Positions 7,013-9,308 of a DNA stretch of 9,308 bases are shown piece by piece (the stretch's first letter is position 1; each line of letters opens with the position of its first letter). Where the stretch lies: the NCBI GenBank assembly GCA_027012915.1, contig JALUYN010000522.1, positions 1-9,308 on the forward strand, read 5' to 3'. The stretch comes from Cellvibrionaceae bacterium. Lineage in GTDB: Bacteria; Pseudomonadota; Gammaproteobacteria; Pseudomonadales; Cellvibrionaceae. The translations under genes were made by a program, and so were the position numbers. The notes beneath the pieces were generated by a model, which did not search any database, had not been told where the DNA came from, and saw only the letters and a program-made list of their open reading frames with translations.

Positions 7013-8461
7013 CTAGCGTCGCCAAAACATAGGAGATAACAATACTAGCAAGGTGAACACCTCGAGGCGACCCAACAACATGGCAAAACACAGAATCCAC
7101 TTGGAAGGATCGTTGATATTGCCGTAGTGAGCGGCCACTTCGCCAAGTCCAGGGCCAAGATTATTTATGCAGGCTCCCACTGCAAAAAAGGCGGTGATTA
7201 CGTCGAGACCGGTGCCGAGCAGGATCAGGAACATAATCATAAACGCCAGAATATAGACTGAGAAAAAGCCCCAGACAGCATCAATTACTCGATCTGGCAC
7301 AACGGTATTACCCACCTTTACAGGAATAATGGCATTGGGGTGAATCAGGCGGTGAATTTCACGAACGCCCTGTTTAACAACCAATAGCACTCGAATCACC
7401 TTGCTGCCGCCACCAGTAGAGCCGGCACAGCCCCCCATAAACGAGAAGTAGAGCAACATAAACGGCAGCATATTGGGCCAGCTGCTGAAATCGGTTGTGG
7501 CAAAGCCGGTGGTTGTGAGCATGGATACCAACTGGAACACACCGTGGCTGATGCTGTACTCAAGGTTGAAAATACCGTAGCCATAGAGCATGGCCACGGT
7601 GATCAGGCAGCCTACAATAATGGCACCAGCGTACATCTGGAATTCCGGATCGGCAAAATAGTGCAGCACGCTGCGGTTGCGCCAACTGAAGAAGTGCAGG
7701 GCAAAGTTGACGCCGGAGACCATCATAAAGATGGTGCAAATGGCCATGATCAATTCGCTGTCGAAATAGCCGATGCTGGCATCGTGGGTGGAAAATCCGC
7801 CGATGGCCACAGTGGAAAAGGCGTGGCAGATGGCGTCGAAAAAAGTCATGCCGGCAAACCAATAGGCCAGTGTACAAAGTGCGGTTAAGCCGACATAGAT
7901 AAAGAATAACGCTTTGGCGGTCTCTGTAATTCGCGGTGTGAGCTTGCTGTCCTTAACTGGCCCCGGGGTTTCGGCTCGATACAGCTGCATGCCACCGATA
8001 CCCAGCATTGGCAGAATGGCCACGGCGATTACGACAATACCGATGCCCCCCAACCATTGCAGTTGCTGGCGATAGTAGAGGATGGACTGTGGCAAATGGT
8101 CCAGACCGGTGATCACGGTGGCACCCGTGGTAGTCAGTCCTGACAGAGATTCAAACACGGCGTCGGTGAAAGACAATTCCATACCGCCGGAGAATATGAA
8201 CGGAAGAGATCCGAACAGACCCAGAACGGTCCAGAACAGTGCCGTAATAAGGAAACCGTCGCGTGTGCGCAGGTCCTGTTTGACATTGTGCACTGGCAGC
8301 CAGGCCAGCAAGCCTGTCGTAAAGGTGATTCCGAAGGCAATGGCAAACGCAGTGTGATTGTTGTCCTTAAACAGTATCGAGACCATTACCGGGGGGAACA
8401 GGGTTAAGCTGAATAGCATCAGCAGTAGCCCCAAGACCCGAAAGATAACCGTAAAGTGCAT
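7013..8461 (-). CDS. trkH: Trk potassium uptake system, membrane channel subunit TrkH
   Basis: This inner-membrane, K+-translocating subunit works with the cytoplasmic TrkA ring. Its 482 residues nearly match E. coli TrkH (483), and both begin MHF and end with LLVL..P.FWR. The protein is a chain of hydrophobic helices with four pore repeats. Their selectivity-filter segments are visible as TTTGAT (110-115), AIGGFST (219-225), TTTGFATT (316-323) and NNLGPGLG (433-440), each holding the conserved filter glycine. Other family blocks are REGF-like TRDGF (66-70), LQWLGGIGIVV (134-144), GGMQLYRAE (156-164), GGCAGSTGGGSKVIR (343-357) and GRLEVFTLLVLL (464-475). The start is ATG at 8461, with CGGAT spaced five to six bases upstream, 36 bases after the trkA stop. 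TrkG/TrkI and KtrB are relatives; the length and end-to-end similarity favour TrkH. Confidence 0.96.
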   Translation of the reverse strand: MHFTVIFRVLGLLLMLFSLTLFPPVMVSILFKDNNHTAFAIAFGITFTTGLLAWLPVHNVKQDLRTRDGFLITALFWTVLGLFGSLPFIFSGGMELSFTDAVFESLSGLTTTGATVITGLDHLPQSILYYRQQLQWLGGIGIVVIAVAILPMLGIGGMQLYRAETPGPVKDSKLTPRITETAKALFFIYVGLTALCTLAYWFAGMTFFDAICHAFSTVAIGGFSTHDASIGYFDSELIMAICTIFMMVSGVNFALHFFSWRNRSVLHYFADPEFQMYAGAIIVGCLITVAMLYGYGIFNLEYSISHGVFQLVSMLTTTGFATTDFSSWPNMLPFMLLYFSFMGGCAGSTGGGSKVIRVLLVVKQGVREIHRLIHPNAIIPVKVGNTVVPDRVIDAVWGFFSVYILAFMIMFLILLGTGLDVITAFFAVGACINNLGPGLGEVAAHYGNINDPSKWILCFAMLLGRLEVFTLLVLLSPMFWRR

Positions 8462-8497
8462 AGTGATCCGCTTGTGTTGGTCCGCTCTGAGGTGGAG

Positions 8498-9308
8498 TTA
8501 AAAGAAGGAGAATCCCACTTGGAACAGCTGTTCAATATCTGAGGTATGTTTCTTATCGACCAAAAATACGATGACGTGGTCTCCGGTTTCCACCACCACA
8601 TTATCGTGGGCGATCAGTACCTCGTTGCCTTTCTCCGTTTCCCTCACAATCGCACCGATGGTGGCACCTTGAGGCAGATCGATCTGGTCCAGGGATTTGC
8701 CCACTACCTTAGACGTGCGCTTGTCGCCGTGAGCGATCACTTCGATGGCTTCGGCCGCTCCGCGGCGCAGGGAGTGTACCTGTACGATATCGCCCCGTCG
8801 CACATGGGTCAGCAGACTGCCAATCGTGGTTTGCGACGGCGAGATGGCAATATCGATCTCACCGCCTTGCACCAGATCGACGTAAGCGGGGTTGTTGATC
8901 AGCGTCATCACCTTGCGCGCGCCGAGCCGTTTGGCCAGCATGGATGACATGACATTGGCTTCGTCGTCGTTGGTCAGAGCCAGAAATACATCGGTATCTT
9001 CGATGTTCTCTTCCAGCAGCATATCCTGATCAGAGGCACTGCCGTGTAATACGATGGTGCGGCGCAGTCTTTCGGAGAGGTAGCGACAGCGACCCTCGTT
9101 GAATTCGATCAGCTTAACGCTGTATCGGGATTCCAGATTACCCGCGAGGCGGAAACCGATATTTCCCCCCCCGGCAATGATAATGCGCTTGTATTGGGTC
9201 TCGAGGCGGCGCAATTCGCTCATTACGGCGCGAATATCGGATTTGGCGGCGATAAAGAATACTTCGTCATCGGCTTCGATAACGGTAGAGCCCTCGGGCG
9301 TTATCGCG
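8498..9308 (-). CDS. trkA: Trk system potassium uptake regulator TrkA, C-terminal part (5' truncated by window edge)
   Basis: This cytoplasmic regulator binds NAD(H) and ATP through RCK (KTN) domains and gates TrkH. The frame stays open to the window edge, giving 269 complete codons before TAA at 8498-8500. Against about 458 residues in E. coli, roughly 190 N-terminal residues are missing. The ATG at 9223 is internal (VMSELRRLE, like E. coli VMSELQRLE). Visible parts: the end of the first RCK_C domain ([17 protein letters not shown]), then a complete second RCK_N Rossmann domain with GGGNIG after RIIIA and the acidic end of strand 2 in VKLIEFNEG, with [20 protein letters not shown] and [10 protein letters not shown]. 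The second RCK_C domain (about the last 85 residues) contains [17 protein letters not shown] and [11 protein letters not shown], ending FSFF. It is upstream of and probably co-transcribed with trkH; any promoter is outside the window. Confidence 0.96.
   Translation of the reverse strand, partial: AITPEGSTVIEADDEVFFIAAKSDIRAVMSELRRLETQYKRIIIAGGGNIGFRLAGNLESRYSVKLIEFNEGRCRYLSERLRRTIVLHGSASDQDMLLEENIEDTDVFLALTNDDEANVMSSMLAKRLGARKVMTLINNPAYVDLVQGGEIDIAISPSQTTIGSLLTHVRRGDIVQVHSLRRGAAEAIEVIAHGDKRTSKVVGKSLDQIDLPQGATIGAIVRETEKGNEVLIAHDNVVVETGDHVIVFLVDKKHTSDIEQLFQVGFSFF

Noticed and set aside
9136..9223. ATG at 9223 as the start of trkA, giving a 241-residue protein
   Set aside because: The frame continues open to the window edge, and the upstream residues ([17 protein letters not shown]) match TrkA, so this methionine is internal.
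1..9308. Mobile element, defence system, CRISPR array or foreign island
   Set aside because: All coding space is taken by housekeeping or signalling genes in intact frames. I saw no transposase, integrase, repeat array or terminal repeats.

Overview
The window looks like an ordinary chromosomal core region of a gammaproteobacterium, most likely of the Pseudomonadales/Cellvibrionales type. The visible proteins (GyrB C-terminus, GlyQ, GlyS, TrkH, TrkA) read as close relatives of the E. coli and Pseudomonas proteins. The gyrB / gmhB / glyS / glyQ arrangement is the one known beside the replication origin in Pseudomonas, where gyrB follows dnaA-dnaN-recF. Base composition looks even, near half G+C by eye, with no sign of a foreign segment. 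I see no mobile element, tRNA, rRNA, CRISPR array or phage gene, and no stretch over 300 bases lacks a gene.

Layout. Bases 1-1014 (+) hold the 3' end of gyrB, truncated by the window edge. It converges on a minus-strand block, and a strong bidirectional hairpin terminator (1032-1066) lies in the 103-base gap. Reading the minus strand from right to left: trkA (C-terminal 269 codons; its 5' end is outside the window), trkH 36 bases later, a GAF-PAS-GGDEF-EAL gene 6 bases later, an 88-base gap with a good sigma70-type promoter, then glyQ, glyS (2-base gap) and gmhB (3 or 18 bases after glyS, depending on its start).

How the genes work together. glyQ and glyS encode the two subunits of the alpha2beta2 bacterial glycyl-tRNA synthetase. 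gmhB, co-transcribed behind them, supplies a phosphatase for ADP-heptose (LPS core) synthesis. trkA and trkH encode the NAD/ATP-binding regulator and the channel subunit of the Trk potassium uptake system. The gene after trkH is predicted to be a c-di-GMP phosphodiesterase: its EAL domain keeps all expected catalytic residues, whereas its GGDEF domain is degenerate (GSDEF plus other losses) but keeps an RxxD inhibitory-site motif. I see no terminator between it and glyQ, so some read-through into the glyQ operon is possible.

The only unusual element is the placement of this phosphodiesterase in an apparent operon with the Trk genes. I see no convincing undescribed multi-gene system here.
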